A stretch of 64,000 bases of DNA from Hysterangium stoloniferum (Eukaryota; Basidiomycota; Agaricomycetes; Hysterangiales; Hysterangiaceae). Position numbers and translations under genes: made by a program. Positions 1 to 18,802 of the stretch are shown here, piece by piece. Every line of letters begins with the position of its first letter. The first letter of the stretch is position 1. The notes below the pieces were generated by a model, which was not told the DNA's origin, did not search any database, and saw nothing but the letters and a program-made list of their open reading frames with translations. The stretch covers positions 744,001 to 808,000 of the forward strand of contig WHVD01000025.1 in the NCBI GenBank assembly GCA_015178975.1, in the 5' to 3' direction.

Positions 1-465
1 CGCCACCGCCAAACCTATGGCATCCCCATCGATAGATACAAGTGCCTCTGGTGGTGAGGGATTGGAGGCCTCGATATGGGCCCCGGGAAACCAACCTGTG
101 GAATGCCCCACTAAAGAGGAACAAGCAGACATCTGGGCTGCATTTCACGCAATGAAGAGGCAGACCAAGGGGGAGCTTGTTGCCACCGCCAAACCGATGG
201 CATCCACATCCACAGATACAGCTGCCTCTGACGGTGAGGGATTGGAGGCCTCGATATGGGCCCCAGGAAACCAACCTGTGGAATGCCCCACTAAAGAGGA
301 ACAAGCCGACATCTGGGGTGCATTTCACGCAATGAAGAGGCAGACCAAGGGGGAGCTTGCCGCCATCGCCAAACCGATGGCATCCACATCCATAGATACA
401 GCTGCCTCTGATGGTGATGGATTGGAGGCCTCGATATGGGCCCCGGGAAACCAACCTGTGGAGGA
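1..465 (+). repeat. 180-bp in-frame tandem repeat, about 2.6 units
   Basis: The same 180-bp unit restarts near 1, 181 and 361, each marked by a GCCAAACC(T/G)ATGGCATCC block. Units 1 and 2 are full length. Unit 3 agrees to about 460 and then diverges. The period is a multiple of three, so copy-number change would not break the reading frame. Confidence 0.9.
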
Positions 466-538
466 ACAAGCCGACCTGCCCGCATCGCATTCAACGAAGA
501 GGCGGAAAGGTGGGAGGCGGAGGCGTGTGCAGAGCTAA
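2..538 (+). CDS. 3' part of a repeat-built protein (partial, 5' end outside window)
   Basis: One frame is open from the left edge to a stop at 536-538, so the start lies outside the window. The protein is almost wholly three copies of a 60-residue unit. Each unit reads roughly AKPMAS, a Ser/Thr/Asp-rich patch, GLEASIWAPGNQPVE, CPTKEEQADIW, FHAMKRQTKGEL. The third unit is shortened and runs into a basic tail (KRRKGGRRRRVQS) that could serve as a nuclear localisation or nucleic-acid-binding signal. No catalytic motif, signal peptide or membrane segment is visible. I do not recognise the family. Differences between units are mostly single substitutions that keep the frame, which favours a real protein over a chance ORF. 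A T-rich tract follows the stop and may be the 3' UTR. Confidence 0.6.
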   Translation, partial: ATAKPMASPSIDTSASGGEGLEASIWAPGNQPVECPTKEEQADIWAAFHAMKRQTKGELVATAKPMASTSTDTAASDGEGLEASIWAPGNQPVECPTKEEQADIWGAFHAMKRQTKGELAAIAKPMASTSIDTAASDGDGLEASIWAPGNQPVEEQADLPASHSTKRRKGGRRRRVQS

Positions 539-957
539 CTCAAGCAGAGGTCAAACTAGCCCAGTAGTGGGTAGTTTTCTTTTTCGTTTTTCATTTTTGT
601 TTTTTGTTTTCATTTTCACTTTCGTTTTCGTTTTCCTTCCCTTTTTCTTCTATTATTTCTGCCCTCCTATTTACTTTCTTGGGTGATCGGCTCGGCTGGT
701 TCTGGCTCTTGTCTTTAAGAACAAGGTGCGCCGTTGTTCACCTTCCTGCCTCAGTTTACCTATTCGCTGTCATGTAGCTGTGTCTGTTTCGTGAGTATTG
801 TGTCTTCAGAGTCTCCTAGGCCACGGGCTTGCTGTGCAAGCCTGTGGGACATTGCTATGAGGACGTGCTGCACGCTGGATGACTAAACGTACGTCCTTTG
901 TCTTAAGATAGCGGAGTCTACTCTAACAAATGTGTTCTTTCTTTCTTCGTCTTTCAG

Positions 958-1278
958 CGGCTTGGGTGCAATGGGGCATCCGTGCAAGGGATTACTGCTA
1001 ATTCCCGACTGGTTGGGTATGCATGATTCTCACATTTCTTTTCATTTATTTTAACACATTTTTTTTTCCAGTCCCATAACCAGGGTAGGACACTTTCGGC
1101 ATCCACCTTTGGCAAATATTGGCGTTCTACCGAGCGGACTCGAGGCTGGATGGAGCACCTGCAGAAAGCATTCAAACGATACCCGGTGGGTTTTATTGTC
1201 CTATGTATTGCATAATTTGGGTACTGATCCCATTCTACTCTCACACCTTTGACGCAGGACGTCAAGACTGGCTACTGA
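958..1278 (+). pseudogene. three small exon-like blocks ending in a stop (unidentified gene remnant)
   Basis: Three blocks, 958-1011, 1072-1185 and 1258-1278, are each preceded by AG, and the first two are followed by GT. All three join in phase 0 to give about 62 open codons and a stop (…FKRYP then DVKTGY). The implied introns are 60 and 72 bp, which suits a basidiomycete. The middle block has coding-like composition (FGKYWRSTERTRGWMEHLQ). The first donor (GTTGGG) is weak, no start codon could be joined upstream, and I do not recognise the product. It may be the last exons of a decayed gene, or chance. Confidence 0.25.
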
Positions 1279-4200
1279 CTTGATTTTTAGAGTCTTCTCT
1301 TGGCACCGACTTCGGCAAATTGTCTAGGCTTTGACTTTTTATTCATTTATCGACCTCTGTATGTCCAAATATTGGCTCGTATGCTTATCTTCTGAAAATT
1401 TGACGGATTTCTTTATTAATTTGTTAGCATCCTACCTTGGAGCGTATCAGCTAGTACGGGTCAATCCGGCAAAGGGCGACCCTGCATCGATGTAACTGTG
1501 AGTTTCTCTCACTCCAGTACAATTATGCTCTCATACTCACCTCATCATATCTTAAGCGGCCCCAAGGAACGGTTTTGTTGTCTGGCGGAAGCACTCCTCT
1601 AGTCGTCCCATATGGTCTTGAGAAGTTGGACTCGTACAAGGCCTCTCATCGCACTCTGTCTCTTTAAGAGTGTAGCCTGCCTACGAGTCCGACTGAGATT
1701 TCGGTGAGTTTCCATTCATGGTAAAATTATTTTAGTCTGACCTCTCGTTTAGACGACACGAAACTACTAACAGACAGACTTTCAAATCCAGCGACGTTCT
1801 TGAAGTTCACGAGATGAACCAACCGAGCCACAAGGTTTCTTTGTGTTATTGACTTTAATTTCTTGTTGAATTTTCCGAGATCAATTTTATTGTTTTGTTT
1901 TGTAGTCTGTTTTGTTTCTTCTCGTTTTGTTCTGGTTGTTTTGTTCTGTGTTTCGCTATGCCGCAACTTTGCTCTGCTGTTAATTGCTCTGGTATCAAGG
2001 TCACTGCTCATAAAATAAAATTTCTATCAATTATTGGCGAAAACGCAATCAACCTGCTGCGAAACTGTTTTATAGGAAGAATTCTATCGTTCTAGTGAAA
2101 TAAAATAGAAATTGTAGCATATTGGTTGTGCATTAGTCACGTCGGAAGTTGGTTGACAGATGTTTGGAATCTTGCCAACGCTATTGCATTAGAGCTCTTT
2201 GCATGCCCACGCTCTGGAGGGCGTGCGGTCCGCGCGAGGAGTACGGAACTTTTGCCGTTTTAGTCATCGATACGTTGTCGTTTTCCAGTTCTGGAAGCTG
2301 GTTGGCTAGAATCGGGGACAAACCTAGTCTGGCAACAGAGTAGCATTGGCTGACACCAAAATTCCGGTATTTAATTTCACTCACTCCTGTGAATAGGATG
2401 AAGATAGTAATATTTATGCTCTTGACTTCACATCAGCACGTGGAACGCTATGGTACCTTTAGTGACACCAGTTTGTCCAACGTTAATGGGTTAATTCTTC
2501 GTTTCTTGTGTTTGCAGTGTGTGTTATTCGTAACATACAAGCATATTGGGATGATGATTTCCTTCCTGGTATACATACGATACCGAGGCGAGTTCCTGTT
2601 GAAATAGGATCTAGCGCACTACTCTACGTCAAGCTTACATGACCATACTAAGCAGTACCGTATTATTCCACGTCCAAGCCATGCCGTACCTTAAACACGT
2701 ATACCATTGTTTCACTCTCATACTAGCCAAAGCCTATTTAGCTATCATAGTTGCAGCCTAATCCAGCTTCGTCTACTTCTGTAATGCGCTGTGTGATGAG
2801 CTGCATGGTTGGGTAGGGGGAGAGTGATTAGCTCTCCGCATATGCATGGGAAGACTCGCCGCTCGGGAGGGTGGGTCTCCTCATGCGTTACAGCTCTCAC
2901 TTTAATAAATTCCCAATTATGATTTGTTCTAATAATCCGAAACAAAGCTGAGATTCAACAAAAATGTCCTCCGCTTACAGGGAAGGGAGGGTGGGTAAAC
3001 TAAATCAGAATGATTAAAGGAACGATACTGTGTTAACGAGTGTAAAAATATTCGGATAGCGAAGATAGTGTCGTCGCAGTAAAAAACGAAAAGGCGTGGG
3101 AGTCCTCAGTACCCTCGGCTGGATGTTGAGTGCCACACTACTCCCGGCATGCCAGGGATCGTACAGCACTCAATACTATACCTCAGTCGAACCTCTCTTT
3201 TGTGTCGACTGAGGTATGTTATTACTTTCATACTTTCAGTCACGCTAGCTTACTAAGATGTATCATAGTGTATTTGTTACAGTTCCGGGGCTTGGGAGAA
3301 TTCAACCCCGATCGCCCGATGGTGGTATTCAAATAGCGAACTGTCCTATACAGGGACTCAACTTCATAGTAAAAATAAGGAATAAATAAAATTATCTACA
3401 CAAGGATAAAACATTTCATAAGTCTTGCAAAATACGATTGTCAGCTGGACTAAGGAAAGTGGTACCCTCAAGTTGGATTGTTCGGCAGGTGGGATCGAAA
3501 TTAGTAAATTACCCGCTCGTTGAAACCTCAGGAAATGGGCACTGGCTTGTATTAGATAATGTGATGTGATGTGTAATTATTACCTGTTTGTTTGGCAACT
3601 TACAAGGCTGTGACCTGTGGAGGGCAAGCCCTCACCATGCTACCACCCCACAACTTTACTCGGTCACTTCGTGACCTGGTGGATCAATAATAATGTCTTT
3701 AAACACTACATCAGCAGTCATATCTTATTTTGATTCAGAGACTTATTTTAAAGTGATTAAACTTTACATTATTCAGAATTATATACATTATAATACTTTT
3801 GTAAATTCACTGAATCTAAAAAAAAACATAAGTCAGTTTCCTTTTGGAACCTTGTTGAATACTTACTCATGGATCAATAATAACATCCTTAAACACTACA
3901 TATTTGGCTTGGAATAGTATTTTCATTCTTCCTCAAATTGTTTCTCTTAAGTGTCAGGTGTTTTGTTCCACATTGGACTTCTAACTTCCCATATGGCTGT
4001 GATTGCCCTTCTCATGTCATATTGGGGACTTCTGGAGATTCTAGCTCCCCATTTATTCTCTTTCATACTCATATCCCACTTTCCTTCCATTCCACTTCTA
4101 TCTGTGATTGAATCTTTTAGTATACATTATTGTCTTGTATTCTACTAATCTCCAGTTCAAAATTGATTTAGAATCTTTCTGTTAAGAACCACATTGTTCA
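1279..4200. other. intergenic, no supportable gene
   Basis: ORFs here are short and lack coding character. A roughly 30-bp string around GATCAATAATAA…TTAAACACTACAT occurs at 3682-3711 and again at 3872-3901, a small diverged direct repeat. A hairpin at 3178-3217 is listed separately. I see nothing else of note. Confidence 0.5.
3178..3217. repeat. 13-bp perfect inverted repeat (hairpin)
   Basis: ATACCTCAGTCGA at 3178-3190 pairs with TCGACTGAGGTAT at 3205-3217 across a 14-nt loop. A looser hairpin with the same CTCAGTC/GACTGAG core lies near 60013-60050. Function unknown. Confidence 0.7.
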
Positions 4201-4269
4201 GGCCCCTATGTATATTTTCAACCTACATATGTATACTGTCCTCTGGCATTGTGATACCCAACATCAACC

Positions 4270-5162
4270 ATGGCATCAAAAATTGTCACCCTGTTTGCTG
4301 GCCCTCTCATGCCAACTGCTATTGAAGCTTGGCTTGGCCAGTGTGAGGATGGGTTTGCTATATATGCCTCTACAAAAACTGATAAGGCCCAGACCTGTCC
4401 ATTGAGACCAAGATCCGACTTGCAGGTACCAACATGCAGGAGTCGACAATGGCTGCCTGGTGGAATGCTGGCTGCACAGAGTATTTGAGGTTGACATCAT
4501 GGGAGAGCTTTGAGAAGCAGATTCGCAACTGCTTCATGCCCAAGGGCTACAAGATGGTTGCCCTCCGCACATTTTTTTTGTGCACTCAAAATCAGCAGCC
4601 ATTTTTGGATTATGCACCCAGTCTTGCAGATGCTCGCACTGCATTAGGACCCACTATTATCACCAGCAACATCTACAAGTACCAACTTCTTTTCCATTCC
4701 CATCCCATGCTCCTCCTTTGTATCATGGCCATCCCTGAATTCGACCTCGAGGACATCACCTTTGACAATCTTGTTGCCCTCATGTCCATGCAGTGGGAGA
4801 GCCTAATCATGGAGATCCCTGCTGCTACTCGTTCGACCCTTAGACCCAACCCCGCTCACGCTTCATCAACCACCACCAGCATTACACCCCCTCATCGCAG
4901 TCCACTTAGTATTACTGAGTGTGAACGTCTTTCGACAGCTGGAGGGTGCTGGAGATGCCAGAAGGTCCCCACCGATGTGGGTTGGACCACGCATGTCAGT
5001 CGCACTTGCCCCGGAGATCCCACCCAGGGTGTATCCCCTGGCCCTGATTTTGTTGCCCCTGGAACACCTATTGTCAAGACAGAACACATGGGCACTGTTT
5101 TACTGGATGCTGATGACTCCTCTCCCACATACCGGGACGATGACACAGATTCAGATGCCTAG
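4270..5162 (+). pseudogene. Gag-like protein fossil of an LTR retrotransposon
   Basis: The translation has the look of a fungal retroelement Gag: aromatic and helical blocks (AAWWNAG, WESFEKQIRNCF, YKMVALRTFF), then a Pro/Ser/Thr-rich stretch, then a CWRC…H…C cluster resembling a variant zinc knuckle (C-x2-C-x11-H-x4-C), then an acidic tail. Gag packages the element's RNA into virus-like particles. The region appears broken at least once. Identity rests on resemblance, not on a search. Confidence 0.55.
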
Positions 5163-5564
5163 TGCCAATGTGACCACAAATCGGTTTTGTTTTTTATGTT
5201 AGCTCACCTTTAATTGCTGTGTCAAATTTCCGTCATCATCGCTACCCAGCCCTGACTATGCTTCATGAACTGTAAGTGTGATTCTGATCTGCTTTGTTTC
5301 ATGAAAAGTAAACAAATACGAATGCAATTCAAGGATGGGTTTTGACTGGGGCTTACCTGTCATGCCATTTTTCTGGACCGGGTTCACGGACTCTGCCACC
5401 TGAAGTTCCATACTTGTGAAGGAGGTCCACCAGGGTTGAATTTAAGGTAGTGGGTTGGCTTTTGTGTGGGGAGGGTCGTGAGTGTGAAAATCCAGCCTTG
5501 CATGCATGAACTCTTTAAGTTTTAGTTATTTGGAGTAGTTGGTTTGTTTTTGTTTGAGGAGGGG

Positions 5565-5818
5565 TGTAAGCCTGGCACCCCAGTCTTACACATTCTCCTT
5601 TTGTTTCACTCTTTTGTGCCACTCTTTTGTGCCACTCTTTTGTTCCACCCCTTTTGTTCTAGCATGTGATCACAGCACATATAAGCCTAGGTAATTTTCC
5701 TTTCTCTTACCTTACCATATGCTGCATCTGCCTGTATCCTGTTCTTGTTCTGGACAATACACTGTGGTCCTGTCAACTCATGTGACCGCCAGTGATCCCA
5801 ATTGATGACGAAATTACA
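5565..5818 (+). repeat. LTR, TGTAAGCC…ATTACA family (copy 1)
   Basis: This 254-bp block starts TGTAAGCCTGGCACCCCAGT and ends in ATTACA. It is clearly homologous to 48932-49173. A purine tract abuts its left edge, marking it as the 3' LTR of the element to its left. Confidence 0.8.
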
Positions 5819-8800
5819 TCATACCTGTTACTTCCGCCATGTCCTGGCCCTCGATGAGCTCTGAGTTAAATTCCTTCCTGAGTACGTGTGTGGCGGAGTC
5901 TTTGTTAATGATGAAAGTATGTAGTTGCATAATAATATAGATTTGTTGTAACTACTTTTCACAGATTTATCTGACAAGCCACAGAAATGTCCTCCGCATG
6001 ACCCTTCCAAGCCCTCACCTTCAAGTGAAGATTTCGCTTTGCCGAAAAAGAGACAGCAACACAGCAAGTTCCACCCACTAAGGAAGTGTGGTTTCCTGGA
6101 ACCCATTCAGACATGCCAGTATATTGATTCCATCTCCTCCATATACTCTGCACTAACTCACCATGATGTGTGAAGTTGGAGATAACATTGTCAACGGCGA
6201 CTTAGACTGCAGACACCCTGCCTTCTTGGATGTCCTAAGAAGCTGGATGTGAAGGGCTGAAGCTCCACCGTTCCAGTGTAACGTGGAAACGGGATAAGCT
6301 TGGTTTGAAGTGTGAATCCCTCATGCTCGCCTGGATATTTTTAGAATATCTACCTATGAAACAATCATTCTATTGATCGGCTGATAGTATCACTTGGTGG
6401 TACATCCATGCCGTAATATGATGTGAATGTACCAATGTTGTAAAACACAAGGTCCCATTGGAATAGTATATATACTAGACAGCTAGATAGCAGAAAGCAA
6501 TATCAGTGTTTGCACACAGTAGCAGGGCTAAACAGCTGAGGTGCACTAGCTATAGTTCATAAGCTTTTAAGGTATCAGTGTTCTATCTATGATTGTATGT
6601 TGCGAAAACTACAGAGAGTCAGACAGGAAGTAACTAAATGGAAAGGCGTATATATTACTGTATATCATGTGTACCTGCCTAGCTTGGTACCTTAAGTTAG
6701 GCTCCAAATATAGCAGGCATGAGACTATATCGTGCTTGCTAATCCAACAGGCCCCATTGTGGCCGAGGACGTAAAATCCAGCCTGGACAGAGGGTTGCAC
6801 GTGTCTATGACATATTGTAAATGGCCATATTTGCCAGGCCATGGGAAAGTGCCGCAGGTGTCACGACTGCCGTGAACATCTCAAGATACCCTCAAATATG
6901 CACTTAACTAGTATAAAATAGATATAGTTTATATATTCTTCATAATATATCAATCTGCCTACTGAGGCTCTGCTAATTTACTTTAAGACTGGGTTTTAAT
7001 GTTTAAAATTGTGAATTAGCTCCTTTTTTAAGAGACTATATCATTTAAAGTGGTATTTTGAGTATTACCATTCAAAATATAACTATGTTTTAGTTTGAAG
7101 CCAAAATGTATATTCACAGCAATTGTCCACTTTTCATGGCACCTCTCACAGCAGTGCATGGCACCCACAGAGTGGAATTCAATGTTGGAGTTTGAAAATT
7201 GTTCAATCCTCATTAGTCAACCTCTGCAATTCCTGAGCCAAACCACACTATATTTTTTGGTGACACTCTGATCAGCTTCTCTATTCATCCAGTGTTATTA
7301 AGGATTGTTTCTTTCCGGTTATTCCACACTTTTGGTAAGAGTTTTGGAAATCTCTTACTTTGGAAAGGTACCATCCTTTCTCTTAGATAGCTGTCTCTTT
7401 TTCTTCCTTTTTATAGCTTGCTCTTTGATTAAGTTGAGAGTACCTGGCTGATAGATCAAGACTATTAAGTCAGAACTACACCTGTAAGATTCTAGTTTGC
7501 TGTAGCCTTGTACCTCTTTCACTTATAAAGCAGTTTATGTGATCCAGTAAGCCAAGAGTTCCAAATTACACATCCACAGGGATCCAAAGTATTCACAGAT
7601 GGTACTTCTGATATGAGATTTTACCAGCAGGGAATTCACCACAAGAGAGTATAAGGCTTTAAAGCTTATATATGTATATCTCTGGGGCTGGTATTAAAAT
7701 GTAAAAGGCAGATAATCACTAAACCTACATCTTAGAGTCTAGACTCTAAGCCACCCACACTGACTGGACTTTGTGAAATTTATTTAGTTATTCCTCTTAT
7801 TTTGGAATTATCTGTCTTATTTATCTAATGGTATATTATCATAATATTTGAACTGATTCTGATATACTATTTATATAGTTTCTATTCCATCATTTTCACA
7901 AATTATTTGGATTTCATTCCAGGCCTGATATTGTCAATACTAAAGACTATGAACCAACAATATCTATTCCTGGAAAAGGAATATTTTCCCTCTAAATAGA
8001 CCAAAACCCCAACCAGCTCAGAAGAGCAAAGCAGAGGATGTGTGAGATAGTTTTGTTTGAGAAGCAGTCTGAAATAATACTCATAAAACAACTCAGATTG
8101 AATTATAAAGAGACTTAAAGGTATAAAATATTTTAATGCAAATAAACAAAGCTTCTGTATATATAATTTGCATTTTTAAGAGCATATAACACCATATAGA
8201 GCATTTCACACATAGTATTTGATATTTTTTAGAGCCTCTGTCATCCATATGTAAGTAAAGTTGTTATTCAATGTGCCAAAATAGAAAGGGAATGGTGGTT
8301 TTTCTGTAGAGAGAAGTAAGTTTAAATGCAATGTGATGTAACACCATATTCAGATTGGATTGCAAATACTATTTCTACATGTATATATAGATAGAGGAGT
8401 TATTTTAATATGTAAGAGGTTATCCAAATATCAAAACAAGTTCACATACAGTTCTGATTGAGGTCACAATGACAGTTAAATCTGAATCATATCACATTCA
8501 TCACAAATGAATGGATTATTTCCAAGGTTACTAACCCTTCCTTCATCTTGACAACCAATATAGACCAATTATGATATTGATCATACTGAATGTAGTCATT
8601 GGTAAACCCCTGAGCTGCCTCCTCATTGCCATCACCAGTGTGTCCACAGTGACATGAGATTGGAAATAGTAGTCCATATTCTTTTATTCCTTACTCTTGG
8701 AATGAATGTGATATTTCTGAACCAGAAGAGACTGAATATCAAGTATTTCACTATCAATTTCAAAATCTGATGCTCATACTTTCATGTAATATGGGTTTAA

Positions 8801-9113
8801 TGAATGCAGTGAACCAGACACTCAAGAATCTCACACTTGCCTCTAAATAGACCAAAATTCTGATTAGCTCAGAAGTACAAAGCAGAGTGAATGGGTGAGG
8901 AAGCTATGTTTCAGAGGCAGCCTAAAAGAATACTCAGAAAATGACTCAGGGTGAATTATGAAAAGAGGTATGGTAAATCCTAACCCTAACCCCTAATAAC
9001 AAAGTTTTTTGTATATAAAATTCACTTTTAAGAGCATATAGCACAATATAGAGTATTTCTCATAGTATTTGACATTTTTTAGAGCCTCTCATCCACAAGT
9101 ACAGTTGTTTCAG
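5819..9113. other. AT-rich intergenic sequence, one possible exon
   Basis: Most of this stretch has no coding signal. One exception is a frame open from about 5965 (after a TTTTCACAG acceptor) to a stop near 6174, with Lys/Pro/Ser-rich coding-like content (…SEDFALPKKRQQHSKFH…). I could not join it to other exons or name it. A diverged direct repeat occupies 7991-8272 and 8842-9108. Three TAACCC-like units lie at 8979-8996. Confidence 0.4.
7991..9108 (+). repeat. diverged direct repeat pair (about 275 bp each)
   Basis: The block starting TCTAAATAGACCAAAA at 7991 and running to about 8272 recurs at 8842-9108 with the same landmarks in order: GCTCAGAAG, ACTCAGA/GGGTGAATTATAA, TTTTTAAGAGCATATA and TTTTTTAGAGCCTCT. 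The offset is about 850 bp. It could be a pair of old LTRs or a plain tandem duplication; no target-site duplication is visible. Confidence 0.6.
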
Positions 9114-9402
9114 TGTCGCGGCAGTTACCTTCCTAATTAGGAAGTGCCGCGACATGCAAGTTTCTTTTGTAAACCTAGAACCCATGTCATTTAGAAGTTA
9201 CATTTTACTATTGTGCCAATTAAAGTGGTGCACAAGGTATATTTCACTAGGAAAATGTACACTAGATGTAACAGTTCTCGTGTTTTGATGATAGAATGTC
9301 AAATATAATTTTATTTTGGTAATTTTCAATACAAAATTGATGAAGTATCTACGGATTTTGGAAAAAGAAACATGTCGCGGCACTTGCGCGGCAGCGCGAC
9401 AA
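9114..9402. mobile_element. MITE-like element with complex inverted ends
   Basis: The left end reads TGTCGCGGCAG…AAGTGCCGCGACATG…TTTCTTTT and the right end is its approximate reverse complement (AAAAAGAAAC ATGTCGCGGCACTT…GCGCGACA). Each end also folds on itself: GTCGCGGCA with TGCCGCGAC on the left, TGTCGCG with CGCGACA on the right. The interior is about 220 bp, AT-rich and non-coding. This fits a non-autonomous DNA transposon. No clear target-site duplication was found, so the superfamily is unknown. Confidence 0.55.
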
Positions 9403-9502
9403 CCCTGCACGGCACTTTCCTGCCCATATTTGCCGAAGGCCGCACTTCCTATGGGTACAGAATTATCATGGCCTGATTTCGTCGGCATGGGTAACCTACA
9501 GA

Positions 9503-9981
9503 TCCGAGTATGGTCTGCAATCGAGACGCAGTGATTTCGACAGTGAACATCTATTCGAACTCGATGTAGCTGATGCTTATGCCTCGGAGCACGCTGTCAA
9601 AATGTTTAAAGGCGCAACGGAGGGGCTGCACCGTCTGCCAAGTATGCTCAAGTCATGCTACTAGATTCACCTATTTATATCTTCCTAATGTGTACTAAAT
9701 ATTAGTTATCTTGTACATGAGGGAAGGAAGGCTTTGTACTCTGTGGGCAACGATCGTCTGGCGGCACTCATGCCACAGTTTCGATTACAGCTTACATCGT
9801 CTATAATCCATCATCTTTCATATCATTCCCATGACGTCAATCCATCCAGATCCTGGAAATATCATCCCTTAGCAGATGGTGATCCTCACCCATCCAGAAA
9901 GTGGTGAAGGTTCTGAACACGGATGACGAAGCAAGTCTTCAGGCACTCCTAGCAGAATGTGTCTTAATCAAAACCGAATAA
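9503..9981 (+). pseudogene. unidentified coding remnants
   Basis: Two short frames look coding-like: 9503-9664 (…SEHLFELDVADAYASEHAVKMFKG…) and 9901-9981 (VVKVLNTDDEASLQALLAEC…, preceded by a CCAG acceptor about 5 bp earlier). Between them lies about 235 bp with no frame I could bridge. They may be remains of one gene. I do not recognise the product. The rest of 9403-10604 shows no gene. Confidence 0.25.
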
Positions 9982-10604
9982 GATCCACCCGATTACACTG
10001 AAGCCAAGTTTCAAGAGGCCTGGGATACTAGAGGGGGGGAGGGAAAAATCTGAGATCTTGATCGGGCCGGTGAAGGTATCAGTGGTGAGGTCGCGTATGT
10101 GTCTAGGGATTACGTCGAATGTACAGTCGCAGTGGTAAGCGTTAGGAGTACATGCCTTTGAGAGAGCCTGCTAATGACCACATATAACAATACAATGCAG
10201 AACTAAGATGTTCACTCATTACCGTGGACATTGGTAAATTATGTCTGGGTCAGAGATCACCTGCCCTACTGAAAAAATAAGATGTGCTGGGAAGTTTACT
10301 GACAACTCAACTGGATTGCCGCTGAAAACCACATCGACCGTAAATCACGAGCAACCCAAAAAATAGACGATGTAGTGAATATGCCATATCGCCAGCGATG
10401 CGGTGGGGGGGGAGAATAAAGATCAGCGGGGGAATGATGCAGACTCCTAGTACCTGCACTGTATATTCTTTTCGTACTGAGAAACGATTTGTTGTCACTT
10501 CGATTTAATATTTCACTGGAAGCTGCTAAATCTGACTTTATACCCATCGTTGGAGAGTGGCTGTACGCCGCTTTACATGATAATCTAGGAGTCTACTTAA
10601 CGGG

Positions 10605-17290
<6,686 letters not shown>

Positions 17291-17372
17291 ATGGAAGTGG
17301 TGCTGTCAATCATGTCTATTGAACAAGTGACAGCGAAGTGCCGCTTCATGGAGATTTGTCACGTGACATCGC

Positions 17373-17391
17373 TTTTTTTTTTTTTTTTTTT
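17373..17391 (-). promoter_or_regulatory. poly(dA:dT) tract upstream of the ABC transporter
   Basis: A run of 19 T on the plus strand (A on the coding strand) lies about 83 bp upstream of the transporter start at 17290. Such tracts commonly keep fungal promoters free of nucleosomes. Its role here is inferred from position only. Confidence 0.4.
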
Positions 17392-18637
17392 AATACATTT
17401 ATATACCGCGTCGCATAACTAAGATACATAGCGGTTGGGAGAAAAGTACCCTAATGGTAGGTGGGGGCGGCAAGATGTGTATGTAGCTGGTTGGTATGGG
17501 CGAGAGGGTCGAATGAAGGGCGTGAGCCTCAATAACTATTCCCAATTTGCCAAAGTGCTAAACTATCAGCTTGAGAACAATTTCAATGCGCATGGGCTAT
17601 ATCAGCTTTACCTCACATCAAGTTGCAGTGGAAGAACCTGGGCGTGTGTATTGGAAATTGTCGAGTTGGAAACGTCTTAACAGAGAACTAATGCGCGGTC
17701 ACGAAACGTCTTTACGGAGGACCAATAAGCAATGGTAATGGTGTCTAAAAGCGGATTTCCTTTTACAAATACTAGGATTTTGGACTTAATACCGAGATCT
17801 CCGAAATCTGAACAACGTTGAAATATTTACATTTTTGAACATACTCCCAGTCCAAGGCATCATGATAGCGTGAGTGAAGTTCAGCGGCGATGCGCCTGCG
17901 ACCACGAAGTAGCTACAAGCCTGACTGGACTTCAACCCCGTTGCAGCTGGAATATTTATCCGACTCGCCTTAAACAAATACATCACTACCGACATCATTG
18001 GTATCTTAACAGTGCAGGACATCGCTGACTCAATTCAACATGAATTTGTCGAATCAACAAAGATACAAATTGGTTATAACCGACATGGCAGATCGTAGTT
18101 GAAGAACACCCGACGGTGGTCACTGACAAATAAACCAAGTTGAGAGTTAGTAACAGACCGGCCACTTATGGACAATGGGGATGAGAGCGGGCAACAGACC
18201 TGCCATATCACCCTCGCTCACCAGCTAGCACAACCGCATTTGCGCCTTTAAAATACCACAACGAGATCGGCAAGGGAAATTCTTCTCTATTTCTCTATCA
18301 TCTCCCGGACATTTTTCGTCCACCTCTCCAACTGCCTTTCCATTAAATCTCAACGGCGGTATTAAGTCAACTTGATGAGTAGAAGTGGCCGGTAGACTCG
18401 CAGAGCGGTTGTCGCTTGACAGAGCATGCTAGTACAGGACCAGACCTTAACAATTGGTCCGGGCAGTTATCTCCACGTCTTTCCGCCCTAGTTCCCAAAT
18501 CCAGTGACTGGTGGCTCTGCCTAAAAGAATCATATTCCCAGCATAGCTGCCTTTCGAACCTTTTCTTCCTGACCTGAGGTAGCTAGTACCAATTCCCCCT
18601 GGCCTTTTCTAATTGACCCTTCGTTGCTGTTCCATAT
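17392..18637. other. intergenic between transporter and LTR nest
   Basis: A 78-codon minus-strand frame at 17786-18022 (MSCTVKIPMMSVVMYLFKAS…) has no recognisable motif. The rest shows no coding signal. The CT-rich stretch at about 18285-18360 resembles a fungal core promoter, but the sequence downstream is the LTR at 18638, so any gene it served may have been displaced. Confidence 0.35.
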
Positions 18638-18802
18638 TGTTAGATATTTTAGGAGTCTTAATGTACAATAAGGGCAAAGCACATTGTTGTATAACACTCA
18701 CTACATGACCTTTATATACCTAAATACCTAATTCAATCTCAGAATCAAACATCTGAGACAACACCAGAGTCTCGCAGCTTCTATGGCTCATAGACTCCAA
18801 CA
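18638..18802 (-). repeat. 3' LTR of copia element C
   Basis: A 165-bp block that reads TGTTGGAGTC…AATATCTAACA on the minus strand. Its plus-strand start matches 37418-37496 closely. The adjoining 18803-18815 is a polypurine tract on the minus strand (GCTCAAGGGGGAG), which fixes the orientation. Confidence 0.8.

Larger units (their letters stand above)
4208..5818 (+). mobile_element. LTR-retrotransposon remnant: Gag-like region plus 3' LTR
   Basis: A Gag-like coding region at 4270-5162 is followed, after about 400 bp, by a purine tract (GAGGAGGGG) and an LTR at 5565-5818. This is the usual 3' end of an LTR element. No matching 5' LTR and no pol was found. The bases flanking the LTR do not repeat, as expected if the left end of the element is lost. 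It is a fossil. Confidence 0.65.

Noticed and set aside
8979-8996. TAACCC-like units suggesting an interstitial telomere
   Set aside because: Only about three units, imperfect, in an AT-rich repeat; too short to claim a telomeric origin.
17786-18022. 78-codon minus-strand frame with hydrophobic patches
   Set aside because: No motif, no splice context and no relation to the neighbouring transporter; kept only as a note in the intergenic entry.
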